A DNA stretch of 64,000 nt from Nostoc sp. CHAB 5844 (GCF_020829595.1 NZ_JAIVFW010000020.1:1-64000), one strand, 5' to 3'. Shown: positions 7,095 through 16,524, counted from the first letter of the stretch. Numbers and translations are program-made. Notes: generated by a model not told the origin, from the letters alone.

Positions 7095-9443
7095 CTACTT
7101 CTTATTGTTCGTATTACCTAATGCATAAACAGTTAGCTCTTGGAAAGAAACATTATTCTCGCGTGCAATCTTATACAGCTTCTCAAATGCCTCAACGACA
7201 TCCTTAGGAACTTCGCAGCCTCTTGCTTTTTCAATCCAATCAAATTGGGCTGTGGTTGGAGGTTTATCCAGTTTCCAATCCCACACATACACCTGAAAAG
7301 GAGACTTTATCGTTCCGCAGGTTATTGGAATAGTAAAGCGCTTCAGATTAACGTTCAGGAGACCAACCCGATCCTCGATAGCTTTAACTAGCTGGGGTTT
7401 AGCTGGTTGTAACTTTTCCTCTTTATACAGCTTCAGCAGGTTGGTATAAGCAATCTGTACATACATAGGCCAGGCATCTTCACTATCTGGCTTCGTCGTT
7501 TTCTCTAGTTCCAGGGCTTTTAGCCCATACTGTTCAGCTTTTTTTAGATCTTTTGCTGCCAATTGTCCCTTAAGGTAAAGATCTGACAGATGAGCTGCTG
7601 CTCTCAAAGAACCGTTAACAACAGCCTGCTCATAAAGCTGGATTGCTTCTTTAGAGGTCTTGGGAGTAACTTGAACTTTACCATTTCTAATTAAGTCAGC
7701 CAATTCTACCCCAGCTGTTTTAGAACCCAGGTTCAGAGCAATGCGGAAATACTTAGCTGCTTCCTCTGGCTGTGGTTTCCCTAATCCTGTTGCACTCTCA
7801 TCAGCATATAACTGTGCCAGATTCACAGCGGCATTACTATCGCCAGCAGATATGGACTTTTTGTACCACTCAATTGCCTTTGGCAAATCGAGTTTGACAT
7901 AATCGCCATAACGATACATCAGAGCTAACCAATACATGGCATCGGAGGAGCCTTTTTGAGCAGCCTTCTGAAAGTAAGCTAGTCTTTTCTCACTGGCTTG
8001 TGCAAATGTTTTGGTATCTCCTGCTTTTTGAGCTTTTTTTGCCTTTTCTGTATAAAGACGGCCAAGAGATGTTTCAGCCTCTAATGCCCCAACTGATAGC
8101 GCTTGATTGAAATATTTTTCCGCCTGGGCTAGGTCCTGCCCAGCAACCCCTTCTCTGCCATAGAGATAGGTTTCACCAATGTTCAACATGGCCGATGCAT
8201 TACCATTTTCAGCAGCTACTAACCACCAGTCAAATCCTTCTTTTTTATTGGGTTCTGTCTCTCCCCAACCCCAATAAAGCCGCTGTCCATAGGCAAATTG
8301 GGCGCGACTAAAGCCGCGGGTTGCTGCCCGTCTTAACCAATAGGCTGTTCGTTCTGGGTCAGCAGCAACTCCCTCGCCAGCGTTGTAGGCAATTCCAAGT
8401 AAGTACTGAGCTTCTGCGTCTCCACCCTCGGCAGCTTTTTGGATATCGTTGATTGATTTTTTAGCTAAGGTCTGCCTGAGAAGTTTGTAGCCATCGTTAA
8501 CAATATCGTACTGACGTTTTTCAAACCCTGTTTCTAGCAATCGAGCTTGTCCAGAGGCTACTACCGGAGCTGCGAGAGCTTCACGGAACTTAAAGTTAAA
8601 CAGCACTCCTTCCTGATAGGGACGCTGTCTCCCATCCGTGATTTTTCTTACTTGCTCGTTTACTTGCTCGTAGACAGTTGGTAATGAAGATCCGGGTTGA
8701 GAGATTGCCTTGGCAAAGGCTTCGCTAAAAGGGCTATTGGATGCACCAGGATCTCCATCAAAAGCGACTTGACCGGGTGAAGCAGCAAACAAAATAAAGG
8801 TGTCAGGGCCACCAGGATTGACATTCATCTTTGCTAGTCCAGCGCCTCCACTACCGCGATGCCCCGGATTGAAAGGATTATTGCGACAAGCATCTAGAAC
8901 GAAGATTACTTGTGAAGCCTTTGACTCACTTAGGTAGTTCAGAATACCAAGCTGTGCATCCATTGCCAGATCAATGAAGGCGGCCTTACCTGAAGCAGAA
9001 AGAAGTTTAGATTTAGCTGGAATCAGGTAGTTATGTCCATCAAACTGCACCGCATGTCCAGCAAAGAAAAATAAGGCTGTGACGTTATCACCAGAGCTAT
9101 CTATCTTTCTCACGAATGCATCTCTAGCTTCTGTCAAATTTCCTATCGTCGGATTGATCACCAGCGTTACTTCAAAACCAACTGACTCTAGTTCTCGCTT
9201 GACCAGTTTTGCATCACTCACTGGCAATCTTAGAGGGTCTTCAGGGTAGTCATCGATACCGACAACTAAGGCAAAGCGTTTTGATGAACTCAGTTTCACT
9301 CCAGTGACGGCTTGAGTTGTTTCTGCTGCTTTAGACTGATTAATAGCTATGGGAAATAGCAGTGTGGACACTCCTGATACAGTCAGGGAAAGTACTAGTG
9401 CCAGCGGAGTAAACTTCAATTTCCAGGCAGAAAGCAAAAGCAT
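7095..9443 (-). CDS. Orthocaspase (peptidase C14) with Sel1-type repeats
   Basis: A 782-residue protein. Residues about 10-40 form a signal peptide or N-terminal anchor (ALVLSLTVSGVSTLLFPIA, then SKAAE). Residues about 53-290 are a caspase-like p20 domain: KRFALVVGIDDY opens it, His130 lies in FFAGHA and Cys186 in DACRNNPF, so the catalytic dyad is intact. From about 335 to 660 come Sel1-like repeats (AEAQYLLGIAYNAGEGV, SDAMYWLALMYRYGD). The last 100 residues are unassigned. Orthocaspases cleave after Arg/Lys. The Sel1 part probably recruits partners, and a periplasmic location is inferred from the signal. No adjacent partner gene is evident. Confidence 0.88.
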   Translation of the reverse strand: MLLLSAWKLKFTPLALVLSLTVSGVSTLLFPIAINQSKAAETTQAVTGVKLSSSKRFALVVGIDDYPEDPLRLPVSDAKLVKRELESVGFEVTLVINPTIGNLTEARDAFVRKIDSSGDNVTALFFFAGHAVQFDGHNYLIPAKSKLLSASGKAAFIDLAMDAQLGILNYLSESKASQVIFVLDACRNNPFNPGHRGSGGAGLAKMNVNPGGPDTFILFAASPGQVAFDGDPGASNSPFSEAFAKAISQPGSSLPTVYEQVNEQVRKITDGRQRPYQEGVLFNFKFREALAAPVVASGQARLLETGFEKRQYDIVNDGYKLLRQTLAKKSINDIQKAAEGGDAEAQYLLGIAYNAGEGVAADPERTAYWLRRAATRGFSRAQFAYGQRLYWGWGETEPNKKEGFDWWLVAAENGNASAMLNIGETYLYGREGVAGQDLAQAEKYFNQALSVGALEAETSLGRLYTEKAKKAQKAGDTKTFAQASEKRLAYFQKAAQKGSSDAMYWLALMYRYGDYVKLDLPKAIEWYKKSISAGDSNAAVNLAQLYADESATGLGKPQPEEAAKYFRIALNLGSKTAGVELADLIRNGKVQVTPKTSKEAIQLYEQAVVNGSLRAAAHLSDLYLKGQLAAKDLKKAEQYGLKALELEKTTKPDSEDAWPMYVQIAYTNLLKLYKEEKLQPAKPQLVKAIEDRVGLLNVNLKRFTIPITCGTIKSPFQVYVWDWKLDKPPTTAQFDWIEKARGCEVPKDVVEAFEKLYKIARENNVSFQELTVYALGNTNNKK

Positions 9444-10054
9444 AGCTTATATCTCATCTCCAATAAGCAGGGGAGCCAGCTAACAATGAAGTTGTGTGGT
9501 GGTGAAAAATTCTTGAACTCTCCGCGATCGCCCCCGCCAAACCTCGCCAAAATTTCTCTACACCTGTTACTTTCGTTAATTTATGTAATTATACGCAACC
9601 TTGTGTTGAATACGGAAAATATTTCGGAATTTTTAACGTGGTCGCAAAACCTGGAGGAACTCAATTTTTCGGTTAGGGCAATCGCTAGCGCGATAACTTT
9701 CATCCTGCTGCCCAGATATACTATGAATGAAGCAAGGGATAGCTATGTAGTCTTTGTAATACCTTGATATTCCACCAATAGCCAATAAAGCGCCCAAAGA
9801 GATCACACTTTATGTCAAGCTGATCGCAATGGTCATAATTCCAATCTAAATTTTTCAAGCTGGTTTAGTATAACTTTTAAATTCATAATTCAAAGTGAGT
9901 CTGACAGGTGGAAGAAAGCGCAAAAAAAGCTGAGAGTTTACCTAAAAAGAATGTAGCAAATGCGTAGGTTGGGTTAAACGAAGTGAAACCCAACCTACGC
10001 AGACTTGACGCTAACTCAACTGTACTGCCATATAACTACTAAATTTGAAATTGA
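9444..10054. other. Spacer upstream of the orthocaspase gene
   Basis: This 611-nt stretch has one plus-strand open frame of 93 codons (9486-9767), which I do not accept as a gene because it has no RBS or recognisable domain. It also holds a perfect 15-bp inverted repeat at 9961-10001. The part next to 9443 probably holds the orthocaspase promoter, but no clear -10/-35 pair stands out. Confidence 0.45.
9961..10001. repeat. 15-bp inverted repeat (GCGTAGGTTGGGTT type)
   Basis: TGCGTAGGTTGGGTT at 9961-9975 pairs perfectly with 9987-10001 across an 11-nt loop. This is a dispersed hairpin repeat of a style common in cyanobacterial spacers. Without a T tract it is not a classical terminator, though it lies just after the lipoprotein gene on the minus strand. 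Confidence 0.8.
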
Positions 10055-10942
10055 TTAACGCCTTCTGCTGCCGAAACCGCTGCGGCTAGGAGAACGACCG
10101 CCACTGCCAAAACGACTACCGGAATTGCGTCTGGTAGTGCTAGATCTACCAGATGGTTGCAGTTCACTAGCACCAAAACCAGAACCACTAGGACGGTTAA
10201 CTGTAGTTCGGCGAGGGGTAGTAGTGCGGACAGTGGAACCACTACCACTAGGATATGTCCTTCTAATATTGCCTGTAGTGCGGAAAGCTGTACGATTTCT
10301 CACTGCTGCGGGTGGTGCATTATAGCGGCTGCGGTAACGGCCAACAGCTTCGTCATAGCTAGAACCGTAACCACCAAAACCAGTTAGCCCTCCTCTTCCT
10401 GGTTGATAAACAGGTGGTACATAGTATTGGGGTCTAAATAACAGACTACCAATTGCCTGACCTGCTATACTTCCAGCTAAAGAACCAGCAAAGGGCGACC
10501 AAAAACTATTTTCTTGTCTAACGACAACTGTTTCTTGTTGCCCTGTTTGGGGATTAGTTTGAGTTTGAGTAACGTTGTGAACGTACTCGATTTTAAAGTC
10601 TTCGGTGATGTACAAAGCTGGCTGTCCGTTTTCTACCTTCAGGTAAGATTTCTTACCCGCTTTGATTTCGTCATCGGTCAGCCGTGCCATTTGCAGATTT
10701 TCGGTTGTAAAGGTTGGGGGTGTACTGTTCAGTAAAAACAGTGTGTATTCCCCTGTGCCATCGTCATATGTAGCTTGTTGTACTTGATACTGACCATCAC
10801 TCAATTTGGTGGCAGTCGAAGTTTGGCTAACATTCCTTCCTGTGGGAGTAGTTTGCTCTCCGCCCCCACAAGCTACAGTGGTTATACACAAACTTAATGC
10901 TAAAAAAACAACTGTAAATTTACGTAATATGATCATGAGCAT
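10055..10942 (-). CDS. Lipoprotein with glycine-zipper and basic Gly/Ser/Arg tail
   Basis: A 295-residue protein that I cannot assign to a family. The N-terminus has a hydrophobic signal ending in a lipobox-like TVAC, making Cys25 the likely lipidated residue. Residues 45-140 look like a compact beta domain (YQVQQATYDDGTGEYTLFLL). A glycine-zipper-like hydrophobic stretch follows (SPFAGSLAGSIAGQAIGSLL). The last 100 residues are low-complexity and basic, rich in Arg, Ser, Gly and Thr (RSSTTRRNSGSRFGSGGR). The tail could bind the polyanionic cell wall or be disordered. It lies alone on the minus strand, 68 nt downstream of the DUF1517-like gene. Confidence 0.6.
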   Translation of the reverse strand: MLMIILRKFTVVFLALSLCITTVACGGGEQTTPTGRNVSQTSTATKLSDGQYQVQQATYDDGTGEYTLFLLNSTPPTFTTENLQMARLTDDEIKAGKKSYLKVENGQPALYITEDFKIEYVHNVTQTQTNPQTGQQETVVVRQENSFWSPFAGSLAGSIAGQAIGSLLFRPQYYVPPVYQPGRGGLTGFGGYGSSYDEAVGRYRSRYNAPPAAVRNRTAFRTTGNIRRTYPSGSGSTVRTTTPRRTTVNRPSGSGFGASELQPSGRSSTTRRNSGSRFGSGGRSPSRSGFGSRRR

Positions 10943-11010
10943 TGCAGTATTGTCTTATCTCCGAGCTTAACAACTTCTCAATGTACGTGGTGTGCGGACA
11001 ACCCAACAAG

Positions 11011-11604
11011 TTACAAAGGTATCAATTCTGGGTAATGTTGCAACAGCTGATCGTTGGTCAGTTCATCGCCTAACTGTGCTGGTGAAAAATGTACTTGAAT
11101 GGCTTTAAGTTTGTGTTTGTAATGCAAATTGATTAAGGCTTTTAAACCTTCTTTGAGTGCTTGAATATTTGATAGGTCTGTTTCTAACTCCACGACTTCG
11201 CCTTCAAAAGCTACGGTGATCATTACCACAACGTTGCGTGTTACGGGGACGGATAAGGGTTCGTCAAAGCCAGAGGGAGAGTTCCAATCAATATCAGCAC
11301 CGTATCTTTCGGCTGAGTCTGTAAATAACTCGTTTACGTAATCGCCTGCTTCGCCTTCACTCCAAAATACGTCGCCTTCGTTGGCAGCAGACATCCAATA
11401 TTCATCGTAGCGTAGCAAGGTTTCGCACAGTTCGACTAATACTTCTCCTAAAACCTGCAAGTCGCCATCAGCATCGATCGCTTCTCTAGCGCCGCGATTT
11501 AATACGCCTAAAATTGGTGCGACATCTGACCCGCCTAAGTGGATAAACAATCGACAGACTACATAGCGAGTCCGACCAACCATTCTGTTAAAGGTATCAC
11601 GCAT
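11011..11604 (-). CDS. DUF1517-like protein
   Basis: A 197-residue soluble protein. RYVVCRLFIHLGGSDVAPILGVLNR near the start, the NVVVMITVAFEG strand in the middle and the terminal AIQVHFSPAQLGDELTNDQLLQHYPEL fit my recollection of the DUF1517 family of cyanobacteria and plastids, where a strand of the type VVVTLLVA and a WTPQ-like end recur. No signal peptide is present, so it is probably cytoplasmic, and no function is known. The start is supported by a strong GGAGGT eight bases before the ATG. It follows the pentapeptide-repeat gene by only 43 nt and is probably in the same operon. Confidence 0.6.
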   Translation of the reverse strand: MRDTFNRMVGRTRYVVCRLFIHLGGSDVAPILGVLNRGAREAIDADGDLQVLGEVLVELCETLLRYDEYWMSAANEGDVFWSEGEAGDYVNELFTDSAERYGADIDWNSPSGFDEPLSVPVTRNVVVMITVAFEGEVVELETDLSNIQALKEGLKALINLHYKHKLKAIQVHFSPAQLGDELTNDQLLQHYPELIPL

Positions 11605-11647
11605 TTGCTACCTCCAAAAATTCGTTTCTGGCAATATCAAGATTTTC

Positions 11648-13213
11648 TTATTCACTAATATGGTGAAAGCTTTTGAGAAAATCTACAACTATATTTAATG
11701 AAAGTGGTGCAAGTGTAGCAGCTTCACTTGATTTTTCAGCTAAGAATGCCGCATCTAGTTGCGAAGTATTAATAAATTTTTTACCAAAGTTTGGGTTATC
11801 GTATACTATCAAGGTCTGGGCGCTGGAATTAGTTAAGATTGTTTGTGTAGGCGCTCGAAAGAAATTTAATTTTGCTGCTAACTCTAGATTTTTTTTCATT
11901 TGCCTAATAGTCTGAGCCTGACTAATAGCTTGTTCGATCAGGGTGGTCAATTGCTTCACCCGATGGGGTATTTTTGTTCCTAAGTCGGGTACATTTTCTT
12001 GATTAAGCAGTTCTACCACTTGGTAAATGCTTTTGTGGGTAATGGTGGCATCTCTAAAGGGCAGAATAGCAATACAGGCTGTGGGCAGTAAAGCTTCATC
12101 GCTATCTACCCGAAATGTAAATACAGTCCGGCGACGACCAATTTCCATACTAGGGGGTTGCTTGAGTATCCGATATTCTTGAGCAATGTGGAAATAAGCG
12201 CCAGCCAGGGCAAAGTTGGCTTCTGGTTCTAGGGCGGCATCGACGATAATCCGAATGGTGGGGGGCGTTTCGTTAAAAAAGTCGCCAGGGTCGTCGGCTT
12301 CAAACTTTTGGATGATCGAGCGATCGCCTTTTGGACTAAGATCAACCCATTCACAAATCATCCCTTCAGTTTTTAGTCCAAATCGTGAGGCGGAATGCAG
12401 TTTGGCTCCAGTTAAAGTTGCCCCAGTTAAATCGGCACCAATCCATTCTGCTTTAATTAATGTTGCTTCAGTTAAATTGGCATGGACAAAACTGGTATTA
12501 GTTAAATTAGCATTGCTCAAGTTTGCCCCCATCAAGTTGGCACCACTCAATTTTGCGCCGCTTAAATCAGCCCAACTGAGATTTGCGCCACTCAAATCAG
12601 CCCAACGGAGATTTGCCCCGCTCAAATCTGCGCCACTGAGGTTAGCGTGGGTAAGATTTGCTTGTTTAAATTCAACATCACGTAAATTAGCACCACTGAG
12701 GTCAGTACGATGCAAGTCGGCGGCGTTTAAGTTGGCCATTTCTAAGTTCGCACCAGCCAAGGAACTACCTTTTAAACTAGCATCGCTCAAGTTAGCGCGA
12801 CGAAGATTTGCTTTTCGGAGTGTAGCTTCGCGCAAATCAGCATTACTAAGGTTAGCTTCAAACAAGTCAGCACGACTTAGTTCCGCTCGAATTAACTCAG
12901 TACGTACCAAGGAAGCGCCCCGCAGTTGGGCGCGGCTGAGGTCGGCACGAATTAAGTTTGCCACATTCAGACTGGCATGATTCATGATTGTACCGACAAA
13001 ATTCACACCACTCAGTCGAGCGACATTTAACTTAGCATGGCTTAAATTGGCTTCACTGAGATTTGCGCCACTCAGGTTTACCACACTCAAATTGGCTTCA
13101 CTGAGATTGATCCCAATAAGTTTGGCACCACTCAGGTTAGCTTCGCAAAGTTCGATACCACTAAAATTTGTAACCCCTGCTGCGTATTGTTCGAGCAATT
13201 CCTCTACAGTCAT
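11648..13213 (-). CDS. Pentapeptide-repeat protein with novel C-terminal domain
   Basis: A 521-residue protein. Residues about 17-290 are tandem A(D/N)LxX pentapeptides (NLSGANLSEANLSHAKLNVA), enough for more than 50 repeats and therefore a long right-handed quadrilateral beta-helix. The C-terminal 220 residues are different: EWVDLSPKGDRSIIQKFEAD, then PPTIRIIVDAALEPEANFALAG, then an amphipathic tail. I do not recognise that part. No signal peptide is present. Pentapeptide helices mediate protein contacts or mimic DNA, but neither can be chosen here. Its neighbour downstream is the DUF1517-like gene. Confidence 0.88.
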   Translation of the reverse strand: MTVEELLEQYAAGVTNFSGIELCEANLSGAKLIGINLSEANLSVVNLSGANLSEANLSHAKLNVARLSGVNFVGTIMNHASLNVANLIRADLSRAQLRGASLVRTELIRAELSRADLFEANLSNADLREATLRKANLRRANLSDASLKGSSLAGANLEMANLNAADLHRTDLSGANLRDVEFKQANLTHANLSGADLSGANLRWADLSGANLSWADLSGAKLSGANLMGANLSNANLTNTSFVHANLTEATLIKAEWIGADLTGATLTGAKLHSASRFGLKTEGMICEWVDLSPKGDRSIIQKFEADDPGDFFNETPPTIRIIVDAALEPEANFALAGAYFHIAQEYRILKQPPSMEIGRRRTVFTFRVDSDEALLPTACIAILPFRDATITHKSIYQVVELLNQENVPDLGTKIPHRVKQLTTLIEQAISQAQTIRQMKKNLELAAKLNFFRAPTQTILTNSSAQTLIVYDNPNFGKKFINTSQLDAAFLAEKSSEAATLAPLSLNIVVDFLKSFHHISE

Positions 13214-13238
13214 TGATGCTACCCATAAATATTAAGTA

Positions 13239-13264
13239 AAAAGTTAAAAGTCAAAAGCCAAAAG
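13239..13264. repeat. STRR, AAAAGTY heptamers
   Basis: Consecutive heptamers AAAAGTT, AAAAGTC, AAAAGCC and a partial AAAAG. They lie in the short divergent spacer between the pentapeptide-repeat gene and tyrA. Confidence 0.75.
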
Positions 13265-13335
13265 AATTAAATTTATTTCCTTAGTTGGTAAAGTATGCAG
13301 AATATACGTAAAAAATAAACTGACAAAATCAATAT

Positions 13336-14175
13336 ATGAATATTGGGATTTTAGGTTTGGGATTGATAGGTGGTTCTTTGGGTTATGATTTGCGATCGCA
13401 AGGTCATCATGTCTTGGGAGTGAGTCGCCGTGAATCTACCTGTCAAACAGCAGTAGCCCTTGGCAGTGTGGATGAGGCATCCGTAGATCTGAGTTTATTA
13501 GCAAGCGCAGACATTATTTTTATTTGTACGCCTATCGCCCTTATTGTTCCCCAAGTTGAACAGTTAATTGCACATCTAAATGCCGCTACGATTATGACTG
13601 ATGTCGGTTCAGTAAAAGCACCGATAGTCAAGGCAATTTCTCCTCTGTGGGAGAAGTTTGTCGGTGGTCATCCAATGGCGGGAACGGCAGATAGTGGGAT
13701 AGAAGCGGCGCAAAAAAATTTATTTGTCAATAGACCTTACGTAATTACACCAGATACGACAACACCCCAAGATGCGATCGCTATTTTAGAAGAGATTGTG
13801 CGATCGCTTGGGGCGAGAATTTACCATTGTCAACCAGAACAACACGACCGCGCTGTTAGTTGGATTTCTCATTTACCCGTCATGGTGAGTGCTGCATTAA
13901 TTGCTGCTTGTATGGGTGAAACTGACCCAGAAGTTTTACAGTTAGCCCAAAATCTAGCTAGTTCTGGGTTTCGAGATACCAGCCGTGTCGGTGGTGGTAA
14001 TCCTGAGTTGGGGGTAATGATGGCACAGTATAATCGCCAAGCATTGTTGGGTTCGTTGCAACAATATCGCCAAAACCTTGATGAATTTATTCATTTAATT
14101 GAACAGGAAGATTGGACAACTTTAGAAGCAAAGTTGCAGTCAACACAACAAGTCAGACCTTTGTTTACCAAGTAG
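13336..14175 (+). CDS. tyrA: Prephenate/arogenate dehydrogenase
   Basis: TyrA carries out the oxidative decarboxylation of arogenate or prephenate in tyrosine biosynthesis. Cyanobacterial enzymes usually use arogenate with NADP. The 279-residue protein starts with the Rossmann motif GLGLIGGSLG (residues 7-16). The family signatures TDVGSVKAPIV, GGHPMAGTADSGIEAA and WISHLPVMVSAAL follow. The length is that of a monofunctional TyrA without a fused chorismate mutase or ACT domain. It is the only plus-strand gene between 10 and 24 kb and is transcribed divergently from the pentapeptide gene, 122 nt apart. Confidence 0.95.
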   Translation: MNIGILGLGLIGGSLGYDLRSQGHHVLGVSRRESTCQTAVALGSVDEASVDLSLLASADIIFICTPIALIVPQVEQLIAHLNAATIMTDVGSVKAPIVKAISPLWEKFVGGHPMAGTADSGIEAAQKNLFVNRPYVITPDTTTPQDAIAILEEIVRSLGARIYHCQPEQHDRAVSWISHLPVMVSAALIAACMGETDPEVLQLAQNLASSGFRDTSRVGGGNPELGVMMAQYNRQALLGSLQQYRQNLDEFIHLIEQEDWTTLEAKLQSTQQVRPLFTK

Positions 14176-14247
14176 GAAGCATTGTTGAATCGTGGCTTCA
14201 AAAAGAGTTTTCACTTACAGAGTTCAACCACTGCTTTGCTAAAATTA

Positions 14248-14967
14248 TCAGCTAGGATAAACAACTACATCCAAACTTGACCAGCGTTCTTGTAGTATGC
14301 CAGACAACGCACGTAAACCCCAGACTTCGCTACGGTGATGACCAATTGCGATCGCTCCTATTTTAGTTTCTTGCAGCGCCTCTGCTGCTGGCTGTCGCAA
14401 CTGTCCTGTAATGTAAACATCAGTACCACGAGTTGCGGCTTCACGTACTAATGAATCTGTCATCGCACCAACAACAGCAATCTTTGTGATTTCAGGATTT
14501 ATAGGTTGAATTAGTTGTTCATAGCCGCCAAAAATTTGAGAGACACAATGGCATAAATTAGCAAAGCTTTGAGGAAAGATTTCTCCTAGCATGCCAATTG
14601 GTCTATTTTCTTTTTCTCCTAATATTTTTAAATCAGCAATATTTAACACTTGAGCCAAGCGAATATTGAAACCTATTGTTAAATATTCATCAAAAGGTAG
14701 ATGATAAGAAATTATGCCAATTTCATCGGGAATATGTTCTGTTTCCAGTTTCCACGGTCGGTGTAGAAAAATTGCGTCTAATTCTTCTACACTCAACCAT
14801 TCTTGAAATTGCTTTCCAGATTCAAGCGCTAATCCTATCTTTTTTATTGGACGAGATGAAGCTAAATATATTCCTCCTCTCTCAGTTGCAGGAAAGCGTT
14901 CTACACCAAATAAGCAATTGAGAAAATCTGCGATTTCCTCTAAGGATATTGAATGTTGCTGCATCAC
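14248..14967 (-). CDS. NIF3-like dinuclear metal-centre protein
   Basis: A 239-residue member of the NIF3/YbgI/DUF34 family, whose members bind two metal ions and form toroidal hexamers. Their substrate is not settled. Visible family blocks are LDAIFLHRPW near residues 63-72 (His ligand) and the C-terminal TDVYITGQLRQPAAEAL and AIGHHRSEVWGLRAL (His and Glu ligands). The protein is slightly short and has the compact layout without a central CutA-like insertion. It lies 30 nt downstream of the trehalase gene on the same strand, so it may be transcribed with the trehalose genes. Functional linkage is not implied by sequence. Confidence 0.85.
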   Translation of the reverse strand: MMQQHSISLEEIADFLNCLFGVERFPATERGGIYLASSRPIKKIGLALESGKQFQEWLSVEELDAIFLHRPWKLETEHIPDEIGIISYHLPFDEYLTIGFNIRLAQVLNIADLKILGEKENRPIGMLGEIFPQSFANLCHCVSQIFGGYEQLIQPINPEITKIAVVGAMTDSLVREAATRGTDVYITGQLRQPAAEALQETKIGAIAIGHHRSEVWGLRALSGILQERWSSLDVVVYPS

Positions 14968-14997
14968 GAGATGACTCTTGTTGGTTAGGCATTTCTT

Positions 14998-16512
14998 TTA
15001 TTTAACAATCCCTGATTGCAGAGCTAAAAGTTCTAAAATAACTCCATTAGTCCAACCAAAACCTATTTCGTTAGAACTATAACCAAAGCAAATCTCATCA
15101 GAAACTTGAGCAGAACATCGCTCAACATCATATTTTTCAACGAAAAAACCACATCGTGTAAATTCTTTAATAGCCATCGCTAGGAATTTATCAGCAATGT
15201 CATCGGCTTCTTGATAATATCCATAGCGGCGAAGTCCTTGGACAGCAATCAATGTTAGCGGCCCCCACCCAAAAGGCGCATCCCATTGGTTTCCTGTAAC
15301 ACGAGAACTCGTGAAAATTCCCCCTGGTGCGGCAAATATCGCCAGATTTTGGACAATTTGTTGGGCTTGTGCGGCAGAAGCAAGTCCTGTCCACAGCGGA
15401 TAGAAGGTGGTGGCAAATTCATAATGACGACGTTTGCCACCGTGGAAGTGATAGTCTAAATAAAGTCCGGTTTCTTCATCCCAAAGGTATTGATTGATAC
15501 GCTCACGGCGGAGACTGGCGCGATCGCTCCATTGTTGTCCCTGTTCTGGATTACCCAAAATCTCATGAATTTGCGCTAAGTCTTGTTCTATTTGATACAG
15601 CAGGCTGTTTAAGCAAACAGGCGCATAGTGAATGATATCAACACTGAAGGGGCCAAAGCGGTTAGTGATATCAAAACCAGACTCACGCATTGAGCGATCG
15701 CCTTTGTAAAATAAGTCTGTTAGTTCGTCTTTTTCCCGGTCGTAAAATAGACTGACATCATAATCATCAATCTCAAATGCTTTGTAATACTGCTTGACAC
15801 GTTCGTAGTGGCTGCGTCCTTCCTCATCCAGTTCAGAAAATAATACTTCTGGGGCTGGCCCTTCGCCTAAAGCGTAGTATCGAGACAAGCCTGTTGCGGG
15901 ATTCAGATGCGGCGGTACTACCCAGTAGTAATAAAACTGTTCTAACAATGGCAAGGTTGATTTTAGCCATTCATGATCTTGGGTGTGTTGGAACAACGCC
16001 AACACCATCATACTCAGGACGGGGGGTTGCGATCGCGTCAGCATATAGGTACGGTTAGCATTGAGGATAGTCCCGTAATGCTGCACTTGATAAAGTAACT
16101 GATCAACCTGACTTTGGGCTAGTTCCCATTCTTCATCCCGCAACAAGCCTAACAATATAAAATAGCTGTCCCAGCCATACATTTCATTAAAACGTCCACC
16201 AGGGACTACATAAGGCCCTGGTAGATATAACAACCCATGTTCTTGAATATCTGCAACTTCGTTAGGTAAGGTGCGAATTTCTATCTGCTGCATTTCTTTT
16301 GCAGATAGCGATCGCTCTAATACAGACTTGACTGTATTACAGTCTTCTTGGGGGGAGATGTAAACTAGCCACGGGGTGTTGGGTTTATGTTCTAATTTGG
16401 TGTCTTGGGCTGATTCTAGTAAGTGTTGGTGGGAACGGGTGAGGGTTTTCCAGGTTTGTTTGATGTAGGTGCGGATGGCGTTAATTGGTGGGCTGGTGAG
16501 TTGCTTAGTCAT
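14998..16512 (-). CDS. treH: Alpha,alpha-trehalase (GH37 type)
   Basis: The enzyme hydrolyses trehalose to two glucose molecules. The 504-residue protein carries both classical trehalase signatures: PGGRFNEMYGWDSYF at 104-118 and QWDAPFGWGPLTL near 405-417. Catalytic Asp and Glu residues lie in the (alpha/alpha)6 barrel between and after them. There is no signal peptide, so it is probably cytoplasmic. It is the third gene after treZ and treY, 98 nt from treY, the arrangement known from Anabaena and Nostoc, where treH controls trehalose levels during desiccation. Confidence 0.93.
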   Translation of the reverse strand: MTKQLTSPPINAIRTYIKQTWKTLTRSHQHLLESAQDTKLEHKPNTPWLVYISPQEDCNTVKSVLERSLSAKEMQQIEIRTLPNEVADIQEHGLLYLPGPYVVPGGRFNEMYGWDSYFILLGLLRDEEWELAQSQVDQLLYQVQHYGTILNANRTYMLTRSQPPVLSMMVLALFQHTQDHEWLKSTLPLLEQFYYYWVVPPHLNPATGLSRYYALGEGPAPEVLFSELDEEGRSHYERVKQYYKAFEIDDYDVSLFYDREKDELTDLFYKGDRSMRESGFDITNRFGPFSVDIIHYAPVCLNSLLYQIEQDLAQIHEILGNPEQGQQWSDRASLRRERINQYLWDEETGLYLDYHFHGGKRRHYEFATTFYPLWTGLASAAQAQQIVQNLAIFAAPGGIFTSSRVTGNQWDAPFGWGPLTLIAVQGLRRYGYYQEADDIADKFLAMAIKEFTRCGFFVEKYDVERCSAQVSDEICFGYSSNEIGFGWTNGVILELLALQSGIVK

Positions 16513-16524
16513 GATTTTTACCTC

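Noticed and set aside
9486-9767. 93-codon plus-strand frame upstream of the orthocaspase gene
   Set aside because: No ribosome-binding site, no domain, and its composition looks like non-coding DNA with a HIP1 site.
10039-10248. 69-codon minus-strand frame
   Set aside because: It overlaps the lipoprotein gene in another frame and is hydrophobic low-complexity sequence from the Arg/Ser/Gly-rich tail.
12216-12980. 254-codon plus-strand frame
   Set aside because: It is antisense to the pentapeptide-repeat gene. The regular repeats of that gene keep the opposite strand open and give a repetitive Lys/Ala/Pro-rich translation.
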